Shown piece by piece: positions 44,343 to 53,153 of a stretch of 64,000 nucleotides of DNA (position 1 is the stretch's first letter; the number at the start of each line of letters is the position of its first letter). The position numbers and the translations under genes were made by a program. The notes under the pieces are model-generated. The model ran no database searches. It was not told the DNA's origin and worked only from the letters and a program-made list of their open reading frames with translations. Source of the stretch: JBBSBL01 sp963735885 (GTDB lineage Bacteria; Actinomycetota; Thermoleophilia; Solirubrobacterales; Solirubrobacteraceae). The DNA is taken from NCBI GenBank assembly GCA_963735885.1, contig CAVTMP010000003.1:124001-188000 (forward strand), read 5' to 3'.

Positions 44343-45219
44343 CGCCCTGCCCGAGCCGGACGCCGACGCGGGCGGCCACCGTGTCGAGGTCGGTGCGGTG
44401 CTTGACGATGACGCTCATCGTCTCCCGGAAGGTCTCGGCGTCGATGTCGTCGGCGCCGAGCAGCAGCAGCGCCCGGGCCCAGTCGATCGACTCCGCGATG
44501 GACGGCGGCTTCTTGAGGTCGAGCTCGCGGACCTGCTGGACGATCTCCACGAGCCGGCGGCCGACGATCTCGGAGAGGTCGGGCGTGTGGAGGCGGACGA
44601 TCTCGAGCTCGTGCTCGAGCTCGGGGTAGTCGAGCCAGAGGTAGAGGCACCGGCGCTTGAGCGCCTCGGTGAGCTCGCGCGAGTTGTTCGAGGTCAGCAC
44701 CACGACCGGGCGGGTCGTCGCCTCGATCCGGCCGAGCTCGGGAACCGAGATCTGGAAGTCGGAGAGCAGCTCGAGGAGCATCGCCTCGAACTCCTGGTCG
44801 GTCTTGTCCACCTCGTCGATCAGCAGCACGACCGGCTCGGGGGAGGCGATCGCGGTCATGAGCGGGCGCGCGAGCAGGAACTCGTCGCCGAAGATGTCGT
44901 CCTGCACCGCGTCCCAGCCCGTCCCGTCGGCCTCGGCCTGGATGCGCAGGAGCTGCTTGCGGTAGTTCCACTCGTACAGCGCCTTCGCCTCGTCGAGCCC
45001 CTCGTAGCACTGGAGCCGCACGAGGCTGCGGTCGAGGTAGCGCGCGAGCGCCTTGGCGAGCTCGGTCTTGCCGACGCCGGCGGGCCCCTCGACGAGGATC
45101 GGCTTGCCCAGGCGCGCGGCGAGGAAGGAGACGAGCGCGGTGGAGTCGCCGGGGAGATACCCCGCCTCGCGCAGTCCCGCGGCGACGTCCTCGACGGTCG
45201 CAGGGGCGGTGGCCGTCAT
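44323..45219 (-). CDS. MoxR-family AAA+ ATPase
   Basis: A 298-aa protein: Walker A GPAGVGKT (45-52), the MoxR-typical CYEGLDEAKALYEW segment, Walker B LLIDEVDK and sensor region LTSNNSRELTEALKRRCLYLW (Asn and arginine fingers). MoxR ATPases partner VWA proteins to activate enzymes or remodel complexes. ATG 45219 was chosen because the 46 upstream residues of the open frame are charged shadow sequence. It is transcribed with the CoxE-like gene that follows. Confidence 0.9.
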   Translation of the reverse strand: MTATAPATVEDVAAGLREAGYLPGDSTALVSFLAARLGKPILVEGPAGVGKTELAKALARYLDRSLVRLQCYEGLDEAKALYEWNYRKQLLRIQAEADGTGWDAVQDDIFGDEFLLARPLMTAIASPEPVVLLIDEVDKTDQEFEAMLLELLSDFQISVPELGRIEATTRPVVVLTSNNSRELTEALKRRCLYLWLDYPELEHELEIVRLHTPDLSEIVGRRLVEIVQQVRELDLKKPPSIAESIDWARALLLLGADDIDAETFRETMSVIVKHRTDLDTVAARVGVRLGQGDALPSG

Positions 45220-45261
45220 GCGCCCAGGATGACAGGTCGCTTCTGCGATGCTCCGCCGGCC

Positions 45262-45453
45262 GTGGCCGCCCTCGCGCCTCCGCTCGCCGCCCAGCTCGCC
45301 ATCTGGCCGTTCATCGTCGTCTTCGCGGCGGGCTTCGCGATCGGCGTCTTCGGCCACGTGATCTCGTCGAACCGGACGATCGCCACCGGCATCGGCCTGA
45401 TCTTCCTCGCCACGGTGCTCGGGCCGCTGCTGGTGTACGGCAACCCGTACTGA
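45262..45453 (+). CDS. Small two-helix membrane protein
   Basis: 63 aa from GTG 45262: a short start, helix one (LAIWPFIVVFAAGFAIGVFG), a polar turn HVISSNRT, and helix two (IATGIGLIFLATVLGPLLVYG). It is divergent from MoxR and convergent with the next gene. Function is unknown. Codon pattern and clean helix spacing support it as a real gene despite its size. Confidence 0.55.
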   Translation: MAALAPPLAAQLAIWPFIVVFAAGFAIGVFGHVISSNRTIATGIGLIFLATVLGPLLVYGNPY

Positions 45454-45459
45454 CTCGCG

Positions 45460-46260
45460 CTACTCCCGCTCCTCCCGCGGCAGCGGCTCCTCGCTGCCCA
45501 GCGGCATCGTGAGCTGCTCGTCCGGCACCGGCGGGACCTCGCGCCGGCGGCCGACCCGGGTGGGGTGCTCGTCGCCGAGGACCCGGGTCGGGGCGGTGGG
45601 CGGCTCGGGTGCCGCCGGCGGCGCCGGTGACGGCGCGGGCGGCTGGTCCTCGCCCCGCTGCGACCGCGGCCGCGCCGGCGGCACGGGACGCGGCGGCGCC
45701 GGTCGCGCGCCACCGGCAGCGGCGGCTCGGGGCGGTGCGCGGCCCGGACCCGCAGGCCGGCGTAGGCCAGCAGGCCGGCGGCGGCGAAGGCGAAGACGAA
45801 GCCCCACTCGATCCCGATCTGCAGCGCCGCTCGGACCGGGCCGGTCGAACAGGCGCCAGACCAGGAGCACGACCGCCCAGGCGCCGGCCGCGCAGATCAC
45901 CGCCCCGTCGCCGCCCGGGAGATGGAAGGCCCGGCCCTCGCCGCGGGTGAACAGCAGCACGAGCACGGCGGCCGAGACGAGCAGGATGGCTCCCTCGACG
46001 AAGCCGAAGACGCCGAAGGCGGAGACGGCCTGGTCGACGGGGCGTCCGCCGGCGATCCCGGTCTGCTGGTACCACGGCAGCAGCAGCGTCGCCGCGAGGG
46101 CCACCGCGGCCACGCCGGCGAGGCGCCGGTCGCGGTCGAGGCCCCGCCAGGCGCCCCCGAGCCGTCCGGTCGCGCGCCGCGCGGCGGCGCCCGTCCGCTC
46201 GGCGGGACGCTGGGCGGCCCGCTCAGGCACCGCCGCCCGGCTCCCGGAGCGTCCGCACAC
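45460..46260 (-). CDS. Membrane protein with Pro-rich cytoplasmic tail (two frameshifts)
   Basis: The N-terminal third has a basic stretch and three or four helices (GVAAVALAATLLLPWYQQ, VFGFVEGAILLVSAAVLVLLF, AVICAAGAWAVVLLVWRLF). The last helix (IGIEWGFVFAFAAAGLLAYAGL) is coded in another frame, so an indel lies near 45840. A second near 45715 returns to the frame that ends with a Pro/Thr/Glu-rich tail (PTRVLGDEHPTRVGRRRE). It has the size and layout of DUF-type actinobacterial membrane proteins; no function is evident. Confidence 0.55.
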   Translation of the reverse strand: MCGRSGSRAAVPERAAQRPAERTGAAARRATGRLGGAWRGLDRDRRLAGVAAVALAATLLLPWYQQTGIAGGRPVDQAVSAFGVFGFVEGAILLVSAAVLVLLFTRGEGRAFHLPGGDGAVICAAGAWAVVLLVWRLFDRPGPSGAADRDRVGLRLRLRRRRPAGLRRPAGPGRAPPRAAAAGGARPAPPRPVPPARPRSQRGEDQPPAPSPAPPAAPEPPTAPTRVLGDEHPTRVGRRREVPPVPDEQLTMPLGSEEPLPREERE

Positions 46261-46278
46261 GGTCGCCCGGTGCCGCGC

Positions 46279-46740
46279 TCATGCGCCGACGGTCGCCGCC
46301 CGCATGGCGTCGAGCAGGACGGCCGCGTCCTCGGCGGACACCGGCCGGATCTGGCCCTGGAAGGCGAGCCTCCAGTGCTCGGCCGGCCACTTGCGCACGT
46401 GCTCGAGCTTCGTCGCGAGGCCCTCGGCCGGCACGTGGCCGCCGTCGTCGAGCGCGACCTCGGGCTCGGTCGGGAAGCGCCACGGGTAGGCGTCGGCCTG
46501 CCCCGGCTTGCCCGGCCAGATGCGCTCGCGGTCCTCGAACATCGGGCCGGTGACGCGGATCGCGCCGGCGAAGGCCATCTCGCGCGTGACGTAGAGGACG
46601 ATGCGGTCGCCCGGCTCGATCTCCACGGCCCGGTTGCGGTTGCGCTCCTTCAGGCCGATGACCGCGTAGCCGCGCTCACGGGTCGCGGCGAGGTTCTCCG
46701 GCGAGCCGGTGAGGATCCACGTGCGGCCGTCGGCGGGCAC
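46279..46740 (-). CDS. EVE-domain protein
   Basis: A 153-aa EVE (PUA-like) domain: TWILTGSPENLAATRERGYAVIGLKERNRNRA, GDRIVLYVTREMAFAGAIRVTGPMF, YPWRFPTEPEVAL and KWPAEHWRLAFQGQIRPVS. EVE domains form an aromatic cage that reads modified bases in DNA or RNA, and they are often linked to restriction or RNA-modification systems. None is adjacent here, so a housekeeping RNA or modified-nucleotide role is as likely. GTG 46740 lies 7 nt after a TAGACT box (leaderless). Confidence 0.85.
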   Translation of the reverse strand: MPADGRTWILTGSPENLAATRERGYAVIGLKERNRNRAVEIEPGDRIVLYVTREMAFAGAIRVTGPMFEDRERIWPGKPGQADAYPWRFPTEPEVALDDGGHVPAEGLATKLEHVRKWPAEHWRLAFQGQIRPVSAEDAAVLLDAMRAATVGA

Positions 46741-46747
46741 CCGCCGG

Positions 46748-46753
46748 AGTCTA
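46748..46753 (-). promoter_or_regulatory. -10 box of EVE gene
   Basis: TAGACT on the minus strand, 7 nt before the GTG at 46740. Confidence 0.5.
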
Positions 46754-46792
46754 GATGGCGCCGGGGCTCGCTCCGGCGTCCCGCCCGGCCCG

Positions 46793-47212
46793 TCAGGCGA
46801 TCGGGATGTCCTCGACCTCGACCGGCACGCTCCGGCGCCGCTCGACCCGCTCGAGGTACCAGTCGATCAGCGCCCGCAGCGCGAGCAGGAGCTCGCGCAG
46901 CGCCTCGGCCAGCCGGGCCCGGAGCTCCTCGGGGATCAGGTCGCGGGCACCCTGGAGCAGCAGCACGAGCGCCGCGAGGTCGCTGCCGGGCCGCGCGGCG
47001 CCCGCCGCCTCCGTGTCGTCGCGCGGGAGCTGCCAGCCCGCCGGCGGCGCCGAGCGGGCGGCATCGGCCGCGTCCTCCACCGCGCGCTGCGCGCGCCCGG
47101 CGGCCCGGCGCAGGTGGTCGGCGAGCTGGTCGAGCGGATCGTCCACGGGAGCGCCGGCGGCCTCAGCGGCCGTCGTCTTCCGCGGCGTCGTCCTGGGTCG
47201 ATCCTGCGGCAT
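46793..47212 (-). CDS. Hypothetical helical protein
   Basis: 139 aa, Arg/Ala/Leu-rich, mostly helix, with LAALVLLLQGARDLIPEELRARLAEALRELLLALRALIDWYLERVERR forming a long amphipathic helix near the C-terminus that could attach to membrane. No known domain is recognised. The ATG at 47212 overlaps the upstream ATPase stop by 50 nt; the in-frame GTG at 47146 avoids the overlap and may be the true start (117 aa). It is in the same direction as the ArsA-like gene, probably one operon. Confidence 0.5.
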   Translation of the reverse strand: MPQDRPRTTPRKTTAAEAAGAPVDDPLDQLADHLRRAAGRAQRAVEDAADAARSAPPAGWQLPRDDTEAAGAARPGSDLAALVLLLQGARDLIPEELRARLAEALRELLLALRALIDWYLERVERRRSVPVEVEDIPIA

Positions 47213-48386
47213 CGAAGCTCACCTCGAGCGCACCGTCGGCGAAGGAGGCGCCGGCCGGACGGTACATGGCCAGCGCGTCCGGGAGGATGATCGTCCGCTT
47301 CTGCCCCTCGACGCGCACGACGAGCTCCGGGCCGATCTTCTTCAGCGCTGATGTCCCCCTTCTCGGTGAACGGCAGCGTCGAGCCGCAGCCGGGCGCGAC
47401 CCTCCTCGACCGTGAGCTCCTGGACGAGCCCGTCGTGCAGCACCGCGGCCGGGTCGCCGGCTGCCGAAGACCGCGCCGCCGAGGCGGTCGAGCATCTCCG
47501 GCACCGCAGACCTCGCGCTCGAAGTAGGGGGCGCGCAGCATCGGCACCGGCGCGAACGCCGACTCCGACCTCGGCGAGCTGCTCCTGCTGGCGCGTCGCG
47601 CCAGGCGTCGAAGTAGCCGCCGACCTCGTCGGGGAAGACCCGGTTGACGACGACCGCGTCGGTCAGGTAGCCGTAGAGGTTCAGGTAGGTGAAGGTCCGC
47701 ATCGCCTCGCGGACCACGATCCGGTCCGGGGTGGCGACGAGGCGCACGGAGGCCCGCTCGCGGTCGCGCAGGATGTCGCTCATCGCGATGAGGTTGCGGA
47801 CGAGCGCGCTGGACGTCGGCGAAGACCGCCTCGCTCGGCACGGGGAGGTCGAGCAGCGAGCGGGCGATGGGGCGGCGCCGCGGCGAGGATCTCCTGCTCC
47901 CACGGGAAGACCTTGTCGAGCCACCAGCGCGCGACGTCGGGGAAGGAGAGCAGGCGCAGCGTCTCGCCGGTCGGCGCGCAGTCGACGACGATCACGTCCC
48001 ACTCGCCCGACTCGTGGTGGGCCTTCAGGCGCAGCAGCGAGAAGAGCTCGTCCATGCCGGGCGGGACCGTGAGCTCCTCGGCCGAGATCCGGTCGACGCC
48101 CGCGCTCGAGCAGCAGCTCGCCGAGCCAGGCCTGCACGGCCGACCAGTGGCGCTCCATCTCCGCCTGCGCCTCGACCTGCTGCGCGCGCAGCGCCCTCGG
48201 CGACGGGCGTCGGCTCGTCGCCGACCGGGCGGCCGAGCACGTCGGCGAGCGAGTGGGCCGGGTCGGTCGAGAGGACGAGCGTGCGCAGGCCGGCCGCGGC
48301 CGCAGGCGAGCGCCGTGCACGCGGCGACGGAGGTCTTGCCCGACGCCGCCCTTGCCGGTGTAGAGGATCGTGCGCGGCGCGAGCAC
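47163..48386 (-). CDS. ArsA/GET3-like anion-transporting ATPase (multiple frameshifts)
   Basis: Pieces in three frames assemble into an ArsA-family P-loop ATPase. GTG 48386 begins LAPRTILYTGKGGVGKTS (deviant Walker A), then VDRISAEELTVPPGMDELFSLLRLKAH, WDVIVVDCAPTGETLRLLSFPD (switch), WLDKVFPWEQEILAA, VVATPDRIVVREAMRTFTYLNLYGYLTDAVVVNRVFP and a C-terminal LPFTEKGDIS...IGPELVVRV. At least six indels interrupt 1.2 kb. Actinobacterial ArsA-like pairs act in an unknown, non-arsenic process. No arsenic gene is near. Confidence 0.8.
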   Translation of the reverse strand: MLAPRTILYTGKGGVGQDLRRRVHGARLRPRPACARSSSRPTRPTRSPTCSAARSATSRRPSPRALRAQQVEAQAEMERHWSAVQAWLGELLLERGRRPDLGRGAHGPARHGRALLAAAPEGPPRVGRVGRDRRRLRADRRDAAPALLPRRRALVARQGLPVGAGDPRRGAAPSPARCSTSPCRARRSSPTSSALVRNLIAMSDILRDRERASVRLVATPDRIVVREAMRTFTYLNLYGYLTDAVVVNRVFPDEVGGYFDAWRDAPAGAARRGRSRRSRRCRCCAPPTSSARSAVPEMLDRLGGAVFGSRRPGRGAARRARPGAHGRGGSRPAAARRCRSPRRGTSALKKIGPELVVRVEGQKRTIILPDALAMYRPAGASFADGALEVSFDAAGSTQDDAAEDDGR

Positions 48387-48396
48387 CGCGCGGAGG

Positions 48397-49649
48397 CTAC
48401 CGCGCCGAGGTAGGAGGTGAAGCGGTCCGCGGTGCGGCAGTACGGGCCGGCGCGGGTGCGGGTGCAGAGGCCCCGCAGGAAGTCCCGCACGAGCACGTGG
48501 TAGCTGTAGTCGGAGCGGACGCCCGGCTCGTACAGCGACCACGAGCCGGTGTCGTAGCGGTGGACGGAGGCGCGGGCCTCGGCGTCGCCCGCCCGGAAGA
48601 GCCGCCGCGCGCGGGCGTCGGGGCCCAGCCGGCCGAGGTCGTAGAGCCCGATCAGCGACTGCAGGAACCCGTTGAGCACGAGCTGGCGCGGCGCGTAGGA
48701 GTAGAGCAGGTACCAGGCGCCGCGCCGGGTGCGGCGCCGCACGCCGAGCGGCGGGGCTTCGGAGAAGAGCGGCAGGGCGCGGCGCGCCACCGCGAGGTAG
48801 GTCGGGTCCTGCAGGCGCCGCGCGGCGCGCGCCAGCGCCTGGATCGCGGTTCCCTGCGACATCGCGCTCGTCCACGGGGGCACGCCGACCGCCGAAGCGG
48901 AAGTAGTACTCCCAGGCGATGCCGCGCCCGCGGCGGGCGGCGAGCGGGGTCAGCTCGTCGAGCAGGTCGCGGAGCTCGCCGTTCAGCCTCGCCTGCCACA
49001 GGCCGTTCGCCTTGCCGAAGTTCGCCAGCGGCTGGAGCGCGAGCCCCTGGCCCGGGTAGGACTGCCAGATCAGCCCGCTGCCCTCGAAGCCGACCCGCTC
49101 GCCGTAGAGCAGCAGGCGCCCGATCGACCACCACTCGCGGTTGCGGTCCAGCGTGAGGAAGACCGGCTCGAGACGCGAGGCGGTGAGCCGGCCGCGGGCG
49201 GCGATGTCCGCGGTGTTCGCCACCACCGCGCCGAGCTCGGCGCGGCGGCGGCCGCGCAGCCGGCGCAGCGTCGCGCGCGCGGCGTTCCAGCTCGCCAGCC
49301 GGTCGGCCCGCTCGACCCCGTCGATGGCGCCCCGCCGGCGCAGGCGGTCGAGCGCCCGGCGCACCGCGGAGGAGCTCGCCGCGGCGCCGGCACGGGCGGC
49401 CGCGCGCCCCGCCGCACGGGCGGCGCCCGACGCGGGAGGGGCCACCGGCGTGGCGGCCGGGACGAAGCGATCCTGGTGGAGGCGCACGTGGCCGTCGTGA
49501 CCCAGGACGAGCACGGGCACGGCGCCCGCCGCGGCCGGGAGGGCGAGCGCGAGCGCGCAGGCGGCGAGCGTCGCGAGGCCCGCCGCGCGGTGGCGCGGAG
49601 CGGGGCGGGGGCCGCGGGGGCGGCGGGAGGTGGGGCGGGGGCGGCTCAT
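48397..49649 (-). CDS. Secreted D-glucuronyl C5-epimerase-like protein (frameshifted)
   Basis: An N-terminal signal peptide (about 20-42), then a charged helical region. The alpha/alpha-toroid of the C5-epimerase C-terminal family follows: LIWQSYPGQGLALQPLANFGKANGL, WTSAMSQGTAIQALARAARRL, LVLNGFLQSLIGLYDLGRL and DTGSWSLYEPG. The family inverts or binds uronic-acid sugars in polysaccharides; in actinobacteria the role is unproven but probably an envelope glycan. Frame breaks occur near 48890 and close to the 3' end, so the exact stop (TAG at 48397-48399 assumed) is uncertain. ATG 49649 is the start. Confidence 0.7.
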
Positions 49650-49673
49650 GGCGTGAGGCGTCGGTGCCGATGC

Positions 49674-49679
49674 TAGGCT
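49674..49679 (+). promoter_or_regulatory. -10 box of lipoprotein gene
   Basis: TAGGCT, giving a leader of about 35 nt that contains an AGGAGG site before the GTG at 49721. Confidence 0.4.
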
Positions 49680-49720
49680 CGCCGCCCGCCCTTCGCGCCG
49701 CTTGCAGGAGGATTCCCACC

Positions 49721-50806
49721 GTGCCCCGCTCCGCCCGCGTCATCCTCGCCCTCGTCGCCGCCCTGGCGACCGCCGCGGCGCTCGCCGCCTGCGGCGGCGG
49801 CGACTCCTCGGGCGCCGACGCCAAGCAGCTCCTCAAGCAGACCTTCTCGGGCAACCACGAGATCAAGAGCGGCAAGCTCGTCGTGAAGCTCAACATCGAC
49901 GCCCAGGGCGCCGCCGGGACCCGGGGCCCGATCGCGGTCGCGCTGACCGGCCCGTTCGAGAGCCAGGGCAAGGGAAAGATCCCGCAGTTCGACCTCGCCG
50001 CCCAGATCCAGGCCTCCGGCCAGAACATCCAGGCCGGCGCCGTGACCGACGGCAGCCAGGGGTGGCTGAAGTTCAACAACCAGGCCTACGTCATCCCCGC
50101 CAAGGTCTGGGACCAGTTCGTGGCCGGCTACACCCAGGCCCAGCAGCGCTCCAACCGCCAGAACCGGAGCCTCGGCACGCTGAAGAACCTCGGGATCGAT
50201 CCCGAGAAGTGGCTCTCGAACCCGAAGGTGGAGGGCGACGCGGACGTCGGAGGGGTGCAGACGACCCAGATCTCGGCGGACGTCGACGTCAGCCAGCTGC
50301 TCGCGAGCGTCAACGCGCTCGCCTCGAAGGCGCGCGCGCTCGGCGGGCAGCAGCTCTCCCAGCTCCCGCAGGGCGTCTCCGCGGCGCAGCGCAAGAAGGT
50401 CGCCGACGCGGTGAAGGACGCCAGCGTCGACGTCTACACCGGCAAGGACGACAAGACGCTGCGGAAGATGGCGGTCGACGTCACGATCCGGCCCACCTCG
50501 GGGGGCGTCAAGGAGGCGAAGGTGGCGTTCTCGCTCGAGATCGACGACCTCAACGCGCCGCAGACCATCACGCCGCCGGCGAACGCGAAGCCGCTCAGCG
50601 ACCTCACCTCGCAGCTCGGGGGCCTCGGCGCCCTCGGGGGCGGCGGCGCCGGCGGCGCGACGGGCGGCTCCGGAAGCGGATCGTCCGGCGGCGCGTCGGG
50701 CGACGCGCAGCAGAAGGTGCAGCAGTACACGCAGTGCCTGCAGGCGGCCGGGAACGACGTCGCCAAGGCGCAGCGCTGCGCGGCGCTGCTGAACAGCGGC
50801 GGATAG
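49721..50806 (+). CDS. Lipoprotein, LppX/LprAFG-like
   Basis: A 361-aa protein with a lipoprotein signal (lipobox LAAC, Cys24). A U-shaped beta-rich domain of the LppX/LprG type is suggested by HEIKSGKLVVKLNIDAQG, GWLKFNNQAYVIPAKVWDQF, VQTTQISADVDVSQLL and KVAFSLEIDDLNAPQTI. A Gly/Ser-rich linker (about 310-335) and a short helical end with two Cys (QCLQAAGNDVAKAQRCAAL) follow. Such proteins carry lipids through the envelope. GTG 49721 is preceded by AGGAGG. Confidence 0.75.
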   Translation: MPRSARVILALVAALATAAALAACGGGDSSGADAKQLLKQTFSGNHEIKSGKLVVKLNIDAQGAAGTRGPIAVALTGPFESQGKGKIPQFDLAAQIQASGQNIQAGAVTDGSQGWLKFNNQAYVIPAKVWDQFVAGYTQAQQRSNRQNRSLGTLKNLGIDPEKWLSNPKVEGDADVGGVQTTQISADVDVSQLLASVNALASKARALGGQQLSQLPQGVSAAQRKKVADAVKDASVDVYTGKDDKTLRKMAVDVTIRPTSGGVKEAKVAFSLEIDDLNAPQTITPPANAKPLSDLTSQLGGLGALGGGGAGGATGGSGSGSSGGASGDAQQKVQQYTQCLQAAGNDVAKAQRCAALLNSGG

Positions 50807-50901
50807 CCCCGCCGCGCCCGCCCGCGCGGATGGCCCCGCCGCGCCCGCACGGGATCGGGGCGCCGGGCGCCCGCCGGCACCGGGCCGCCCGCGGCGGCGG
50901 G

Positions 50902-50907
50902 TAGCCT
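50902..50907 (+). promoter_or_regulatory. -10 box of antiporter gene
   Basis: TAGCCT, 10 nt before the GTG at 50918. Confidence 0.5.
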
Positions 50908-50917
50908 CCGCCCTCGC

Positions 50918-52086
50918 GTGAGCGCCGCCTCCCCGCAGCGATCGGGCCCCGGGGCCTGGCTCGCCTTCCTGCTCACGAGCCAGGGCTGGCCGTACCTGCT
51001 CGTGCCGTTCATCCCGATCGCGATCGCGCTCGAGCTCGTCGCACGCGGGGGCGGTCGCGATCTTCTTCACCTCCGCGCTCGGGCGTCATCCCCACGGCGG
51101 CGCTGATGGGGCGGGCCACCGAGGAGCTCGCGGCGCGCTCGGGCCCGGGCATCGGCGGCCTGCTCAACGTGACGTTCGGCAACGCCCCGAGCTGATCATC
51201 GCCCTGTTCGCGCTCGACGAACGGGCCTGCACGAGGTCGTCAAGGCCTCGATCATCGGCTCGATCATCGGCAACGTCCTGCTGGTGCTCGGCGCGGCGAT
51301 GTTCGTCGGCGGCTGGGGGCGGGCGGGCGAGCGGGGCGACAGCACTTCAACCGCACGAGCGCCGAGCGCGCAGTCGTCGATGCTGCTGCTCGCGGGCGCG
51401 GCGCTGGCGATGCCGGCGATCTACGAGCTCGTCGTCGGGCAGCGGCCTGCCCGTCGCCGGACGCCGAGCGAGTCGACTACGACTCGACGGTCGAGCACGC
51501 TCTCGGTCGCCGTGGCGCTCGTCCTGATCGGCGTCCTACGCCGCCGGCCTGTGTCTTCTCGCTGCGCACGCACCGCGACCTGTTCAACCCGCCCGACGAG
51601 CGAGGCCGAGCACGAGGGCGAGCCGTGGACCGTGCGGCGCGCGTCGCGATGCTCGCGATCGCCGGCGTCGCCGTCGGCGTCATGTCCGAGATCCTCGTCG
51701 GGTCGATCTCCGAGGCGGCCGAGCTCGATCGGGCTCAGCGAGTTCTTCGTCGGCGCGATCGTCGTGGCGATCGTCGGCAACGCCGCCGAGCACTGGGTCG
51801 CGGTGCTCGTCGCGCGCAAGGACAAGATGGACCTCGCGGTGAACATCGCGATCGGCTCGAGCGCGCAGATCGCGCTGTTCGTGGCGCCGGTGCTCGTGCT
51901 GCTGCTCGTTCGTGCTCGGCCCGCACCCGATGGCGCTCGTGTTCAACGGCTTCGAGCTCGGGGCGATCTTCCTCGCGATCATCATCGCCAACCAGGTGAC
52001 CCAGGAGGGCGAGTCGACCTGGTTCGAGGGACTGCAGCTGCTGGCGGTCTACGCTCGTCCTCGGCGTGGCCTTCTTCTTCGCCTGA
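50918..52086 (+). CDS. Calcium/proton antiporter, CaxA/ChaA family (many frameshifts)
   Basis: Segments spread over three frames rebuild a ~385-aa cation/H+ exchanger with 10-11 helices: GWPYLLVPFIPIAIALELV, LLNVTFGNAPE-LIIALFAL (first alpha-repeat), VVKASIIGSIIGNVLLVLGAAMF, then FFVGAIVVAIVGNAAEHWVAVLVARKDKMDLAVNIAIGSSAQIALFVAPVLVL (second alpha-repeat with GNAAEH), and FNGFELGAIFLAIIIANQV. It should extrude Ca2+ in exchange for protons. More than eight indels lie between 51055 and 52055. TGA 52084-52086 is the expected stop. Confidence 0.8.
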
Positions 52087-52105
52087 GCCCGCGCCTCGCG
52101 CCGGC

Positions 52106-52425
52106 TCAGTCGTCCCGCCCGACCTCCTGGTCGTCGGCCTCGAGCTCGTCGTCGTGGTCGTCGCCGTCGTCGGTGATCGACTCGGCGCCGCCGGGGTGGT
52201 AGCGGACCTGGAAGGCCTCGAGCAGCTCGTCGCGCGCTGCTCGTCGACGGCGGAGCTCGTCGGCGACGAGCACCCAGTCGGCGCCCTCGAACTCCTCCAT
52301 GTTGAAGATCTCCTCGTCGATCTCGGGGGAGTCGTCGACGACCACGAGCGACCTCGGTCTGGGGTTGAAGTAGGTCCCCGGGCGGTTGACGAGCTCGTCG
52401 AGCTCGAAGCGCGCGGATCGGCCAT
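52106..52425 (-). CDS. Small acidic protein, unknown (one frameshift)
   Basis: After a one-base correction near 52404 the product is about 105 aa: MADPRFELDELVNRPGTYFNP, then SPEIDEEIFNMEEFEGADWVLVADE and an Asp/Glu-rich tail (DDGDDHDDELEADDQE). A second possible slip lies near 52355. No domain is recognised. It probably belongs with the next small gene on the same strand. Function is unknown. Confidence 0.5.
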
Positions 52426-52445
52426 GGCCGCAGGGTATCCGGCGG

Positions 52446-52877
52446 CTCAGCGCTCCGCCGAGGTCGCGCAGCCTGCCGGTCCACCTCGGCCTCGACGTCG
52501 AGCGGCGGCCGGCCCGCGCGCGCCCCGGCGCTCGTTGCGGGCGATCACGAGCTGGCGGATCTCCGCGGCGCAGCGCCGGAGTCGACCGCCGGCGGCGGTG
52601 AGCCGGGCGCAGCTCGGCCTCGACGTCGAGCGCGGGCTCTCCCCGCGCGCTCCCGCCGCGCGCTGCGCGCCGCGAGCATCTGGCGGATCTCCTCCTCGCG
52701 CGACCGCCGCGCACTCCGCCGCCGCCCGGTCGGCGGGGCGTCGGGCTCGTCGTCGATCGACAGGCCGCCGCGCCCGATCTGCTCGTAGAGGCGGCCCCGG
52801 CCGGCCAGCGAGAGGACCGCGGCGACGGCCGCGAGTCCCACCACGACGAACAGCACGACGCCGAAGGCCTCCTGCAT
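52446..52877 (-). CDS. Membrane-anchored protein with tandem SHOCT-like repeat (frameshifted)
   Basis: Starts at ATG 52877 with one helix (FGVVLFVVVGLAAVAAVLSL), then an acidic linker SIDDEPDAPP, then two copies of a ~42-residue unit: EIRQML..ARSARR..GEPALDVEAEL and EIRQLVIARNERR..GRPPLDVEAEV. Units of this kind (short helix, R..RG.P.LDVE) resemble SHOCT-type oligomerisation motifs. Indels near 52700, 52600 and 52470 scramble the frame and leave the stop uncertain. Function is unknown. Confidence 0.45.
52485..52691. repeat. Internal tandem duplication, 128-bp spacing
   Basis: Two word pairs recur at the same offset: a 20-mer beginning CTCGGCCTCGACG at 52485 and 52613, and CTGGCGGATCTC at 52552 and 52680. 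They code the two protein repeat units of the preceding entry. Confidence 0.7.
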
Positions 52878-53044
52878 CCCGCCATTGTGACGCGCGGCGG
52901 CCCGGCTCACGCGTCGGCGATCGTCACGCGCGGCGGCGAGGCGCCGTCCGCGAGCGCAGCCGGAGCTCGCGGTGGGTGGCCGAGAGGCGGCGAATCGCCG
53001 ATCCGGGGGGCCACCCGCCGGAGGACGGCGGCGCGCCCGTGCGC

Positions 53045-53073
53045 TTGTTCGCCCCGACGCGCCCCGGTACGCT
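53045..53073 (+). promoter_or_regulatory. Promoter of acyl-CoA dehydrogenase gene
   Basis: TTGTTC (53045-53050) and TACGCT (53068-53073) with a 17-nt spacer. The expected start of transcription is near 53080. Confidence 0.6.
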
Positions 53074-53077
53074 GACG

Positions 53078-53093
53078 TTGACTGACCAGTCAA
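53078..53093. promoter_or_regulatory. Operator-like palindrome at the acyl-CoA dehydrogenase start site
   Basis: TTGACTG-AC-CAGTCAA, a perfect 7-2-7 inverted repeat just downstream of the -10 box. The ACTGACCAGT core is typical of TetR-family fatty-acid repressors. Its position over the start of transcription suggests repression. Confidence 0.65.
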
Positions 53094-53153
53094 TCTGATT
53101 GCGTGCGCCGTCCGTGCCACCCGCCGCGCGCCCGTCGCAAGGAGTCATTCACC

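Noticed and set aside
47163..48386. Arsenite efflux ATPase of an ars operon
   Set aside because: No arsR, arsB or arsC gene is adjacent; the family includes many non-arsenic ATPases.
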